A stretch of 33,294 nt of DNA from Flavobacterium circumlabens (GCF_004345565.1 NZ_SLWA01000015.1:1-33294), one strand, 5' to 3'; positions 1-8,359 are shown, counted from the stretch's first letter. Notes: generated from the letters alone by a model not told the origin. Program-made: numbers and translations.

Positions 1-98
1 TCATGAGTAAATTATGACTATCAAACTTTTAAATATTTTATTTAAATTAGAAACCTGCTTTAAAAAAAATCTCAAAGACTGCCACGTTCCTGCAGCCG

Positions 99-149
99 GC
101 CAGATGAACGGTTGTCGGACAACCGCCTATCTGGCTGATCTATCCTCGG
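99..149 (+). other. candidate origin of transfer (cruciform plus nic-like site)
   Basis: A perfectly symmetric nested dyad lies just before the mobilization genes. Outer arms GCCAGAT (99-105) and ATCTGGC (129-135) and inner arms CGGTTGTC (109-116) and GACAACCG (118-125) are separated by matching 3-nt internal loops around a single central base. Six bases further on, TATCCTCGG (141-149) resembles the TATCCTG nic core of MOBP (RP4-type) origins, where an inverted repeat also sits just upstream of nic. The position before an accessory protein and a relaxase supports an oriT reading. An operator for the downstream genes is the main alternative. Confidence 0.55.
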
Positions 150-207
150 AACTCGGGATCAGTGACACTGAAAGGAAAAAAGAGTTTGATAATAATGAAA
201 ATGAAAG

Positions 208-603
208 ATGATGGAAAGAGAAAATTCAAACAGATCACGCAGAATTACAGTGCGCGTGACACCAGAAGAGTATTCGAAAATTGAGCAACGATACAAAAAC
301 AGTACGTGCCGTAAACTGAGCGATTATATTCGCAAGCATTTATTTAACAAGCCCATTACAACACATTACAGAAATCAGTCAATAGACGATTCTATCGAAG
401 AAATCGTACTACTCCGTAACGAGCTGAGTGCTGTGGGAAACAATGTAAATCAGGTTGTAAAAAAGATGCATACCTTAAAACAATCTCCGGAATTCAGAGA
501 ATGGATTACACGTTACGAAGTGGAAAGAATAATCCTTTCCAATAAAATAAATGACATTCAAAATCATATTTATAAAATCTCGAATAAATGGTTACAATCA
601 TAA
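208..603 (+). CDS. MobC-like mobilization accessory protein (ribbon-helix-helix)
   Basis: This 131-residue basic protein resembles the small relaxosome proteins that bind oriT and help the relaxase nick DNA. The N-terminus (RRITVRVTPEEYSKIEQRY, about residues 11-29) has the strand-then-helix pattern of a ribbon-helix-helix DNA-binding fold. The segment GNNVNQVVKKMH near residue 77 is the conserved MobC-family signature. The gene overlaps the relaxase by 16 nt, which indicates translational coupling. Two ATG codons (208 and 211) could serve as the start. The upstream cruciform at 99-135 is its probable target. Family assignment is good; the exact target is inferred. Confidence 0.85.
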   Translation: MMERENSNRSRRITVRVTPEEYSKIEQRYKNSTCRKLSDYIRKHLFNKPITTHYRNQSIDDSIEEIVLLRNELSAVGNNVNQVVKKMHTLKQSPEFREWITRYEVERIILSNKINDIQNHIYKISNKWLQS

Positions 604-1853
604 AAACAAGCCATTCCATCCGCAGTATTTTTGCTTATAATGAGAACAAAGTTAAAGAGGGCGTGGCAGAATGTATTGGTGCAGGGAATTATCCCGCTGA
701 TGTAGATAAATTAAATGATTTTGCAAAGATCAACCGCTTTACAAAACGCCTTGAATTAAACGAAAATACCAAACGGAACAGCGTACATATTTCGCTCAAT
801 TTTGATCCGTCAGAAAATCATTCAAAAGAAAAATTGATGGCTATTGTAAATACCTACATGGACAAAATCGGTTTTGCAAAACAGCCTTATTTGGTTTACC
901 AGCATCAAGATGCGGGACACCCGCACGTGCATGTAGTTTCTGTAAACATTGAAAGATACGGCAAGCGGATTGACATGCACCATCTAGGCATACGAAAATC
1001 AGAACCAGCGAGAAAGGAAATAGAAGAGATTTTTGGACTGGTAAAAGCGGAAGGACGAAAAATAAAAGAGCAGTTTAATTTACAACCCATTTCGATGGGC
1101 AAGGTTAGCTACGGAAAAATTGAATCTAAAAAAGCCCTAACCAATGTTTTAAATAAGATAATTAATGAGTATAAATATTCCAGCCTTCCCGAACTTAATG
1201 CAGTGCTAAAACAATATAATGTTTTGGCTGATCGTGGCAGTGAGAATTCAAAAATCTTTTTAGCAAATGGATTGGTGTACCGAATACTGGATGACAAAGG
1301 AAACCCAATTGGTGTTCCAATAAAAGCAAGTGATTTTTATTTTAAACCAACGTTGAAATTCTTGGGAGAAAAATTTAAGGAAAATGAAGCAAGAAATATG
1401 TCTGACAAATTACGGATAAAAAACATTATTAATATGGCACTCTTTAATGAGCGAGCAATGCCTATAAGTCATCTTGCAAAACTATTGGAAAGAGAAGGCA
1501 TTCAAACCGTTTTTAGAAGAAGTAGTGAAGGCTTACTTTATGGTATTACTTATATTGACCTTATCACCAAAAATGTTTTTAATGGCAGTAGCTTGGGAAA
1601 AGAATACAGTGCAAAAGCTATTGAAGAGCGATGCGGATTAAAGGTTGCTATTGAAGAAAGAAATAATCTGATTTATCAAAAAATCCCATCTACAGAATTA
1701 TTAATCGATGATCTTCAATATCAAAAAGACACAATTACTATTCCTGATTTAGTAAAAGCATTGGATGTGATTATGCGGTCTGAATATTCTTCAGATTATA
1801 TACCAAAACAGCTTAAAAAAAAGAAGAAAAGAAGAATTCACAGAGGTATTTAA
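588..1853 (+). CDS. MOBP-type relaxase/mobilization nuclease
   Basis: A 421-residue relaxase that would nick oriT and stay bound to the 5' end through a tyrosine while the strand is transferred. The histidine-rich metal-binding motif HQDAGHPHVHVV lies at residues 106-117, within the relaxase Pfam domain (about residues 10-300). NSVHISLNFDPSE near residue 64 is a typical strand before this motif. The nucleophile is not certain; tyrosines are few near the N-terminus (Y17 or Y35 are candidates). The C-terminus is lysine-rich. It overlaps the MobC-like gene and ends at a strong hairpin terminator. It is clearly distinct from the second relaxase at 17393-18679, so two mobilization systems are present. 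Confidence 0.9.
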   Translation: MVTIIKTSHSIRSIFAYNENKVKEGVAECIGAGNYPADVDKLNDFAKINRFTKRLELNENTKRNSVHISLNFDPSENHSKEKLMAIVNTYMDKIGFAKQPYLVYQHQDAGHPHVHVVSVNIERYGKRIDMHHLGIRKSEPARKEIEEIFGLVKAEGRKIKEQFNLQPISMGKVSYGKIESKKALTNVLNKIINEYKYSSLPELNAVLKQYNVLADRGSENSKIFLANGLVYRILDDKGNPIGVPIKASDFYFKPTLKFLGEKFKENEARNMSDKLRIKNIINMALFNERAMPISHLAKLLEREGIQTVFRRSSEGLLYGITYIDLITKNVFNGSSLGKEYSAKAIEERCGLKVAIEERNNLIYQKIPSTELLIDDLQYQKDTITIPDLVKALDVIMRSEYSSDYIPKQLKKKKKRRIHRGI

Positions 1854-1858
1854 AAAGT

Positions 1859-1883
1859 AAAGGGTGTATTTTTTACACCCTTT
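1859..1883. terminator. hairpin terminator after relaxase
   Basis: Perfect 10-bp arms AAAGGGTGTA and TACACCCTTT around a 5-nt T loop start 5 bp after the relaxase stop codon. A T-rich tract follows. It could also stop transcription from the converging lipoprotein gene. Confidence 0.8.
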
Positions 1884-1927
1884 GCTTTTGCATCTGTTTT
1901 TTGTTAGCACATCCAAATTTCCAAAAT

Positions 1928-2431
1928 TTATTTATTACCACCACTTGGCAATGGTGGGGGTGGTAATTTTTCATTTAGTAATGCCATCGGAAATGCATGG
2001 AATTTTATTTGTTTAAATTCTAATTTTTTCAACTTTATAATTGAGTTAACAAGCGCTATTTCTTGATCATTTAAAAACGAATAATAAAATTTTATTGTTC
2101 GTTTATCTTCTTCATTAAAACTAATATCTAAACGATAGGGCTTTCCATCAACAATATCTCGTAAAACTATTTTCTGTTTAAATAAAATTTCAAAATCTTT
2201 TTTAAATTTTAAAAATTCTTTCGAATCAAAATTTGCTTGGTAGTAATTGTATTTTCCTTTTTTCTTTGGAATTTCTTCACAATAAAAAACTTTATCATGA
2301 TTAACTTCAATCCCATATCTCAGTGCATCAGGATTCATACCTAACCCGCAAGTAAGTACAATCTTTTCATCATTATTTTTACTACAACCCAATATTATCA
2401 TGGCTATTAATAAAACTACAACTTTTCTCAT
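1928..2431 (-). CDS. small lipoprotein, candidate Rhs immunity protein
   Basis: This 167-residue protein starts with a lipoprotein signal (hydrophobic residues 4-15, lipobox IILGC with Cys17), so it should be lipid-anchored in the envelope. The rest is soluble, rich in Lys, Phe and Tyr, and ends in a proline-rich tail (LPPPPLPSGG). I do not recognise the family. It starts 3 bp after the stop of the orphan Rhs tip on the same strand, the usual place for a cognate immunity gene. If so, its envelope location suggests that the toxin acts in the periplasm or on the envelope. That role is inferred from position only. Confidence 0.55.
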   Translation of the reverse strand: MRKVVVLLIAMIILGCSKNNDEKIVLTCGLGMNPDALRYGIEVNHDKVFYCEEIPKKKGKYNYYQANFDSKEFLKFKKDFEILFKQKIVLRDIVDGKPYRLDISFNEEDKRTIKFYYSFLNDQEIALVNSIIKLKKLEFKQIKFHAFPMALLNEKLPPPPLPSGGNK

Positions 2432-2434
2432 AAT

Positions 2435-3301
2435 TTATTTCTTATAATTTAAATTACCTGTTTTTGGATTTACTTGTATTAGTGATCCACCAAAATTCCA
2501 CATCATTGTTTTTAGCTGTGTGTTTGACTTATTTAAATTCAAACTTGATGAAGCTTGTTTAAGTACACTTAAAGTTCTTTCAGCAAAAGATTTAGCTGCA
2601 CCACTATTAGGATTTTCCAAATTCTGCATACTAGTGTAATAGTGATCTGCATCATCGCCATATTTTCTATAACTTGAAGGCAAATTAGATGCATTCATAT
2701 CACCATCATCATCATAGTCATTCGCATAACTGTCTGCATGTAAAAATGATTCGTGCGAAATAGCTTTAACCAGATTTAAAGTTTTATTTGTACTACCAAA
2801 ACCATCTTTTGCAACTTCCACGTTAATATCAAACTCATGGTCAGCTTTAAGTGAATAATTATAAGTTGTTTGGCTTTGTCCTTTGTCTTCATCTTTAGAT
2901 ATTGAATAATTTAAGTTTACACCTTTCTCATCAAATTTCCCTCCTTTTCCAGCTTCATAAAAAACTTTTCCTCCATATGTTAATTTTTGTCCCTTAGAAG
3001 CAAAAAGATCAAGAAATGCTTTGCCTTCCTTAGTTTTTGCAAAGAGTATAAAAGCATTAGCATGCTCTTTATCTTTCAATAAATCACCTAATTTGATCTC
3101 TTTTCCATCTGGATCTACAAAAAGAACTGGATTATTCAATGCATAATTATATCCACTCCAACTAGTATACTTTGCAGCTAAAGGATCTATGTTCATCCAA
3201 CGCCCAAGTGCAGGGTCATAATTATGTGCCCCATAGTCATACATGTTAAGCCCCAGTTCGTCTTGCAATTCTTTTCCATTATACTTATACTTATATTTTG
3301 G
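2435..3301 (-). pseudogene. orphan Rhs C-terminal tip with putative metal-binding toxin domain
   Basis: The frame opens right after a stop codon and begins inside the conserved Rhs core: YKYKYNGKELQDELGL, then a YDYGAHNYDPALGRW-type segment, then NIDPLAAKY and FVDPDGKE. This is the hyperconserved end of Rhs/YD-repeat proteins. There is no ATG at the beginning; the first ATG is internal (NMYDYG). The variable tail (about the last 240 residues) is the toxin part. It contains ISHESFLHADSYANDYDDDG followed by DHYYTS, suggesting a metal-dependent hydrolase (HExxxH plus Asp/His), but the family is not recognised. The candidate immunity lipoprotein follows by 3 bp. Without a start and the Rhs shell it is probably a silent cassette. 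Confidence 0.8.
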
Positions 3302-3582
3302 AATATTTTAATTTAGTTGCAATACCAACAAATGACCTAGAACATTTTATCCTGCATAAATACGGTTCAATAAATAGAATAGCAACTTTTATAGATGAAG
3401 TTACTTCAGTTCGTGACCAGCTATCAAATCTTTTTGGAACACCAGAACTTGAAACAAACCAAATAGGTGATTATTTTTATGGTGCAAGCTGGATTACACA
3501 AGAAACAATAGTAATTGTATTGGAATACGCAGATAAAAACCTTACATTACAAATTAGACAAGGTCAAAAAATCACTATTTAG
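3302..3582 (+). pseudogene. start-less 3' remnant of an unknown gene
   Basis: An open frame of about 94 codons has no ATG at all. The only possible start is TTG at 3298, with no ribosome-binding site, inside DNA that codes for the Rhs tip on the other strand. The frame stays open backwards into the Rhs-coding DNA until 3247. The residues (for example GDYFYGASWITQETIVIVLEY) look like real protein, so this is most likely the 3' end of a gene cut by the arrival of the Rhs cassette. The breakpoint falls within a few bases of 3300. It lies on the same strand as, and 45 bp before, the KAP NTPase and may once have been its operon partner. The family is not recognised. Confidence 0.5.
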
Positions 3583-3627
3583 AAGAGCACTTAAAAATAG
3601 AAAATACAATAAAAAATATAGCTAAGT

Positions 3628-5532
3628 ATGAATGAAGAGCAAGTAAAAATTGTGGAGCAATATCTGAAAATTGAAAGCAATTATGCAATGATAATTTCTG
3701 GAAAATATGGAACAGGAAAAACCCATTTTTACAAAAATGAATTAGTCCCAATGATTTCTAATTTACAACTGCCCAAAAAAGAAGGAAAAGTATATGACCC
3801 AATTCATATTTCTTTATTTGGATACAGTAGTCTTGAGGAAATACAAACAGCAATATTAGCCGAACTATATCCGCTTTTGAAAGATAAAAAAGTAAAATTA
3901 GGAGTTGGAGTTGTCAAAGCCCTTATAAAAGGTTTTATTAAAATTAAAAGCCTTGGTACTGTTGACGTTAATCTTTCTGATTACCAAGACGATTTAAAAA
4001 CAGAGGCAATTGATTGGATAAAATTTGACGAATTAGTTATTTGTTTTGATGATATTGATCGAAAAAGCCCGAATCTAGATATTCAGGAAGTCTTAGGTTT
4101 TATAAATTCCTTAGTCGAAAATCAAGGGGCAAAAATTATAATAATTGCTAATGAAGAAGAACTTCTTAATGATGAAAAATATTCTTCAAAATTAAAGGAA
4201 AAAGTTATAGGTGTTACAGTACATTATACACCTCCTACACCTGAAGTTTTTAGGCAAATAATTAAAGAAAAGTACGAAACAACTGAAAGTGTTTATTTCC
4301 GTTTTCTGAATAGTAATGACGAAAAAATTATTAAAGTTTTACAAGCTAACAATAATAACTTTCGAAATCTTGTTTTTTTTCTAGAACATTTCAAAGTTAT
4401 ATTCAAACCTCTAGAGATTCTATTTGATTTTGACTCAGACTTTAGTGTTCTTAAAGATAAGAAACAGCAAGCCGTATTAGATTTTACTCTTGCTATTACT
4501 ATGGAATATAAATTAGGACATTTAAACAGCACTAATATTGAAGACTTACAGAACTTAAGAACAGGTATTTCAATTGTTTCACTAGAAAATTTATTAAGTA
4601 ATCATTCCAATACCTCAGAAGTTGAAACGAAGGACAAAACTTACATGGAAATTTTTGATAAAAAATACTTTCATAATATTAAATATTGTTATTTCGGTTC
4701 TATCACGGACTATATAACAGGAAAAAAAGCGTTCGATCAATTAGAATTGAAATCAGAATTGCAAAAATATTTTGTTGTAGAAAATGGTGTTGTTGCCGAA
4801 TACGAACGAGTTTTACAAGATTTAGGATACATGGGTTGTTTAAACTTATCTAATAAGGAATATAGAAACTTAACGTTTGAAATGCTAAAACATGCTGATC
4901 AAGGAAAGTATCAACTAAAAGATTACTCAACAGTATTTCATTATGCATCGAGATTTAATAATCGCCTACATTTTGATCTTTTAAAATTAACAAATCGAAT
5001 TAAGAAAGGAATAGATAAAGGATTGAAACATTACATTTTCACCCCCAACTTAGACTTTCATCTTTCCATTGATGAAAGTACTGAGTATAAAGACGAAATT
5101 AAGGAGATCATTAATTACGTTTTGAAAACGAATAATTATATAAATGACAATAATAAGAAAACCAAATTTCGAGAACTAGAAGTGTTGTTTTTTGAAGATT
5201 TTAATTTATTTATAACAAAAACAAGCGATACTAACGAGGAAATAAGGTACATGTCTTTTTTTCAAAAATTTAATGTTAAGCAATTTTACAAAAACATTAA
5301 AAATCTTAGCAATGAAGAAATATGGAAACTAGCCCATTATTTCAAAAGAAGATATTCAACACACATGTACGGAGAGATTCTCAATGAAAAAGATTTCATC
5401 ACAGAATTACTTAATCTATTGAGCTTACCCTCGAAAAAAAGAGAAAAAGATAATCTTCAAAATTTAAGTTTAAACTACCTTAGTAAATCACTTACGGGAT
5501 GTGTCATAAATTTTGGAAACGCAGTACAATAG
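3628..5532 (+). CDS. KAP-like P-loop NTPase
   Basis: A 634-residue protein with Walker A GKYGTGKT at residues 25-32 and Walker B LVICFDDIDR at 136-145. The DDIDR ending is typical of KAP/AAA-like STAND-related NTPases. About residues 160-180 (QGAKIIIIANEEEL) look like the sensor strand that follows. The C-terminal 350 residues are alpha-helical, Lys/Asn-rich and of unknown function, possibly a target-sensing or effector region. I see no membrane segments, although many KAP NTPases have them. It lies among toxin and conflict genes, so a defence role is possible but unproven. The original upstream partner appears truncated (3302-3582). Confidence 0.7.
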   Translation: MNEEQVKIVEQYLKIESNYAMIISGKYGTGKTHFYKNELVPMISNLQLPKKEGKVYDPIHISLFGYSSLEEIQTAILAELYPLLKDKKVKLGVGVVKALIKGFIKIKSLGTVDVNLSDYQDDLKTEAIDWIKFDELVICFDDIDRKSPNLDIQEVLGFINSLVENQGAKIIIIANEEELLNDEKYSSKLKEKVIGVTVHYTPPTPEVFRQIIKEKYETTESVYFRFLNSNDEKIIKVLQANNNNFRNLVFFLEHFKVIFKPLEILFDFDSDFSVLKDKKQQAVLDFTLAITMEYKLGHLNSTNIEDLQNLRTGISIVSLENLLSNHSNTSEVETKDKTYMEIFDKKYFHNIKYCYFGSITDYITGKKAFDQLELKSELQKYFVVENGVVAEYERVLQDLGYMGCLNLSNKEYRNLTFEMLKHADQGKYQLKDYSTVFHYASRFNNRLHFDLLKLTNRIKKGIDKGLKHYIFTPNLDFHLSIDESTEYKDEIKEIINYVLKTNNYINDNNKKTKFRELEVLFFEDFNLFITKTSDTNEEIRYMSFFQKFNVKQFYKNIKNLSNEEIWKLAHYFKRRYSTHMYGEILNEKDFITELLNLLSLPSKKREKDNLQNLSLNYLSKSLTGCVINFGNAVQ

Positions 5533-5723
5533 CATAATCATAAAAGCTATAACACCGAAATGCTTATAAATGGAAGATTTTAAATCCAATTTACTCATTT
5601 TTATCAACATTTTGAGTTTGTAGTAATCTTGAATTTTTATATTTTTAGATTCAATGGTTTTATGCAAATTTAGGTCAGGATTAAAAAATTATAAAAATAG
5701 ATAATCATTTTTTAAAGTAAATT

Positions 5724-6245
5724 ATGGATATTATTCTTACAGTAATTAAAGGGGACATCACTAAAGTTGAAGCTGATGCTATAGTAAATGCTGCCAATAC
5801 TTCTTTACTTGGAGGGAGTGGTGTGGATGGAGCAATACATAGAGCAGGTGGAAAAGATATACTTGAAGATTGCCAAAAAATAAGAAATAAACAAGGTAAA
5901 TGTAAAATTGGTGAGGCTGTTATTACAACGGGAGGAAACTTGCCTGCTAAGTTTGTAATTCATGCTGTTGGCCCAGTTTGGAGCAATGGTACTAAAAATG
6001 AAACAGAACTTTTGACTTCAGCTTACACTAATTCCTTAAATTTAGCTATCCAGAATAATATTGAAACAATCGCCTTTCCAAATATTAGTACAGGTATTTA
6101 TAAATTTCCTAAAAAAGAAGCTGCCATAATTGCGATAAATACTGTAAATTCTTTCGAAGATAATTTAAACATCATTAAGGAAATTATTTTTGTTTGCTAT
6201 GACGATGAAAATTATACAATTTACAACAACATATTAAAAAAATAA
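5724..6245 (+). CDS. macro-domain protein (ADP-ribose binding/hydrolase, YmdB-like)
   Basis: This 173-residue protein is a single macro domain. Hallmarks visible are ITKVEADAIVNAANTSLLGG (residues 11-30), with the Asn-Ala-Ala-Asn loop, then GGSGVDGAIHRAGG (29-42) and the phosphate loop NISTGIYKFP (about 121-130). The family binds ADP-ribose and often removes it from O-acetyl-ADP-ribose or modified macromolecules. It stands alone on the plus strand, 190 bp after the KAP gene, and shares a terminator with the oppositely oriented immunity gene of an Rhs tip whose toxin looks like an ADP-ribosyltransferase. A role in reversing that modification is an inference; routine metabolism is the alternative. 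Confidence 0.9.
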   Translation: MDIILTVIKGDITKVEADAIVNAANTSLLGGSGVDGAIHRAGGKDILEDCQKIRNKQGKCKIGEAVITTGGNLPAKFVIHAVGPVWSNGTKNETELLTSAYTNSLNLAIQNNIETIAFPNISTGIYKFPKKEAAIIAINTVNSFEDNLNIIKEIIFVCYDDENYTIYNNILKK

Positions 6246-6272
6246 ATCCCCCGAATTTTCGGGGGATTTATT
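6241..6272. terminator. bidirectional hairpin terminator
   Basis: Near-perfect palindrome with arms AAATCCCCCGAA and TTCGGGGGATTT (6244-6255 and 6258-6269), loop TT and T/A-rich flanks on both sides. It lies 3 bp from the end of the macro gene and from the end of the converging immunity gene, so it serves both. Confidence 0.9.
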
Positions 6273-6274
6273 TT

Positions 6275-6562
6275 TTATAAAAACGATTTTAATTCTATAA
6301 GTAGTTTTTTTTGTTCCTCTACTTTATTTGGCTCCAATAATATATTCATTATTTCTTCTTCTTTTTGATAGTCCCAAAGAAAAACTCCTAGCCATCCCAA
6401 TCCCCAAAAATCTACATTTCCTCCTTTTTCTTTGGAGTTAAATTCAATTTGGGTAAGGCTTCCAAAATCTCCATCATCATAAAAACGATGCTTAACTTCA
6501 TAATCTTTTAAGACGGCTTCAATATCCATTTTAAACCACAATAAATCTTTTGCTTCTTTCAT
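6275..6562 (-). CDS. small protein, candidate immunity to the TreTu-like Rhs tip
   Basis: A 95-residue acidic, soluble protein without a signal peptide, containing GGNVDFWGLGWLGVFLWDY at about residues 48-66. It starts 5 bp after the stop of the Rhs tip and ends at a shared terminator. Position, size, acidity and cytoplasmic location fit an immunity protein neutralising a toxin that acts in the cytosol. The gene-neighbour relation is seen directly; function is inferred from the typical toxin-immunity order in Rhs loci. Confidence 0.6.
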   Translation of the reverse strand: MKEAKDLLWFKMDIEAVLKDYEVKHRFYDDGDFGSLTQIEFNSKEKGGNVDFWGLGWLGVFLWDYQKEEEIMNILLEPNKVEEQKKLLIELKSFL

Positions 6563-6567
6563 CTTAT

Positions 6568-7512
6568 TTATTTTACTTGTAATATAGGTGTAAGTTTTTG
6601 AATAGTAGGCATCACTTGTCCTCCTTGTTTAGCAAGTTGTGATTGCATTGCCCTTCCTGCATTTGGACCAAGCGTTTTAAACCAACCTTGAACGCCACCC
6701 TGTAATAAATTATTAGTAGCTACTTGAAATTCTACATAGACAGAGCCTTTTGCAGCTGCTGTAAAAGCAGTTGGTCCGCCTGTAGAGACAAATGTTTGAC
6801 CACCTGCGCCTTCAACCATTGCACCCGTTGCTTGCATAGTTTCATATTCTGCTAATGACATCCAACGTCCAACAGTTGTCATTCCTACTCTGGTTCCCAT
6901 TCTAGTAAGAAGTGCTCCTCCAACCCTTCCTATACCTTTCATCGCGTACCCACCAGCTACAAAACCGACACCTTGATTAATTGTTTCATTTAACATTTCT
7001 TCTTCAACTGGATCGTAAGGCTTGTGTTCAACGAAATAATTAGAATCACCACCTAATGCTCCATTGATTGCATTTCCAATTTTGGCAAAAAGATTTCCTG
7101 TATTTTTATGATATTTTTTTCCCCTAACAGTAACAACGTCATCTAATCTTCCTTTCTTTGCTGGTGGATCACCGCCCTCGGATTCACCACTATGACTTGC
7201 AATAGCTTCATCCGCTGTCACTGTGGCTCCAGTGTCCTTATTTTTATACTGTTTTTCATCCCAATCATAATAGTTTCCTGACTGTCCAGCTCTCGGAGCC
7301 ATTCCATCAGGGTCAATAAAATATACAGGATTATCTAAAGCATATGTATAAGGGTTGTATCTTCTTGTAAGTTCAGCCAAAGGGTCAATATTCATAAATC
7401 TACCCAAAGAAGGGTCGTAATTTCTCGCTCCATAATCATAAACCCCAAGCCCCAGCTCGTCTTGAAGCTCTTTTCCATTGTACTTATACTTATAGGGTTC
7501 TGTAAACCTTTT
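6568..7512 (-). pseudogene. orphan Rhs C-terminal tip with TreTu-like ADP-ribosyltransferase toxin
   Basis: The frame opens after a stop codon and starts in the same Rhs core tract as the first tip (YKYKYNGKELQDELGL, then GRFMNIDPLAE and YFIDPDGMAP). No start codon precedes the core; the first ATG is at GRFMNIDP. A linker of about 100 residues follows, with a Gly-rich hydrophobic stretch (VGFVAGGYAMKGIGRVGGAL). The last about 100 residues hold GRWMSLAEYETMQATGAMVE, FVSTGGPTAF and GSVYVEFQV, then WFKTLGPNAG. This pattern matches the TreTu family, believed to be ADP-ribosyltransferases, with Arg, Ser-Thr and Glu in the expected order. A candidate immunity gene follows by 5 bp. It is probably silent unless recombined into a full rhs gene. 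Confidence 0.75.
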
Positions 7513-7539
7513 TTATATAAAACAGCCCCTTGCAAAAAA
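7504..7539. repeat. imperfect direct repeat, copy 1
   Basis: AAACCTTTTTT, then four to five variable bases, then AAACAG and CCTTGCAAAAAA. The same element recurs in the same orientation at 8360-8394 with one gap and a few mismatches. The two copies flank the methyltransferase gene. This copy abuts the start of the Rhs tip. Confidence 0.65.
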
Positions 7540-7641
7540 TCTCCATATAAAGAACGTCCGGCTACATTTTTCTATAATACGAAAGTAGATGTACTTTAAT
7601 TATTTTCCTAATAAAATTATAGGCTTCTTTATTCCAAAAAA

Positions 7642-7662
7642 AAACTTCCTTTACGGAAGTCT
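7642..7662. terminator. hairpin terminator after methyltransferase
   Basis: Arms ACTTCC (7644-7649) and GGAAGT (7655-7660), extended by A and T tracts on both sides, lie 25 bp beyond the methyltransferase stop codon. Confidence 0.7.
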
Positions 7663-7687
7663 TTTTTCATTGAAAGAATTATTTATA

Positions 7688-8302
7688 TCATATTTTTTCA
7701 AAACCACAAAATTGAAAATTCTGAATTGTATCAAATGGTGTAGTATGATTTTCAGTAAAACAGTTTATTGCGTTAAAACTTTTAGCAAACGTTTGTTTCA
7801 TTGAACTCTCCGAATATTGTTTTATTTCAAGACCGCTACATTTTGTCGGTCCGTTTTCTGAAAATGTCCCTAAAAGGAAATGACCTTCTTTATTAATGGA
7901 ATTCCCAACGATGGTTATATATTTCATGACACTTTCCTGTTCTGTCAAGAAATGAAATACCGCCCTGTCATACCAAAAATCGAAAGTTACTTCAGGTTGA
8001 AATTCTGTAATATCCGATACAATCCAATGCACTAATTCAGCTTTTTTACCTAAACGTTTTTTAGCCTTTTCTAATGCAAATTCTGAAATATCTAATACCC
8101 AAATATTCTGAAATCCTTTTTCAAGAAGTACATCTACAAAATTACTCTCGCCACCTCCAACATCAATTATATTGGATGTTTTAGGTAAGTTTAGGTTTTC
8201 TAAGTACTGCATTGCAGTTTTTGGATATTTCTGTGTCCAGCTTACGTCCTGGGGACCCTTACTAGCAAAAACGTTTTCCCAATGTGATTTGTTATTCTCC
8301 AT
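7688..8302 (-). CDS. class I SAM-dependent methyltransferase
   Basis: This 204-residue protein has a Rossmann methyltransferase fold. Motif I, SNIIDVGGGESNFVDVLL (about residues 43-60), binds S-adenosylmethionine. VLDISEFALEKAKKRL (about 69-84) carries the acidic residue for the ribose. WIVSDITEF and DFWYDRAVFHFL follow. It belongs to a common stand-alone bacterial family whose substrate is usually unknown, probably a small molecule. No DNA-specificity domain or DPPY-type motif is seen, so it is not a restriction methylase. It is a single-gene unit with its own palindromic upstream site and terminator, and it is flanked by imperfect direct repeats, which suggests that it moved in as a unit. 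Confidence 0.85.
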   Translation of the reverse strand: MENNKSHWENVFASKGPQDVSWTQKYPKTAMQYLENLNLPKTSNIIDVGGGESNFVDVLLEKGFQNIWVLDISEFALEKAKKRLGKKAELVHWIVSDITEFQPEVTFDFWYDRAVFHFLTEQESVMKYITIVGNSINKEGHFLLGTFSENGPTKCSGLEIKQYSESSMKQTFAKSFNAINCFTENHTTPFDTIQNFQFCGFEKI

Positions 8303-8336
8303 AAATTAAGCTTTACAGCAATTATCTAGTTATTTA

Positions 8337-8355
8337 TATGCTATCTTATAGCATA
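8337..8355. promoter_or_regulatory. palindrome upstream of methyltransferase gene
   Basis: Perfect inverted repeat TATGCTAT-CTT-ATAGCATA, about 35 bp upstream of the methyltransferase start. It may be an operator or part of a recombination site next to direct repeat copy 2. Confidence 0.5.
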
Positions 8356-8359
8356 TTGC

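Noticed and set aside
14..211. 65-codon ORF before the mobilization genes
   Set aside because: It runs through the perfect cruciform and nic-like site and has no recognisable domain; it is better explained as an oriT region.
7589..7804. 71-codon plus-strand ORF
   Set aside because: Overlaps the methyltransferase gene and its terminator on the opposite strand; composition is that of a shadow frame.
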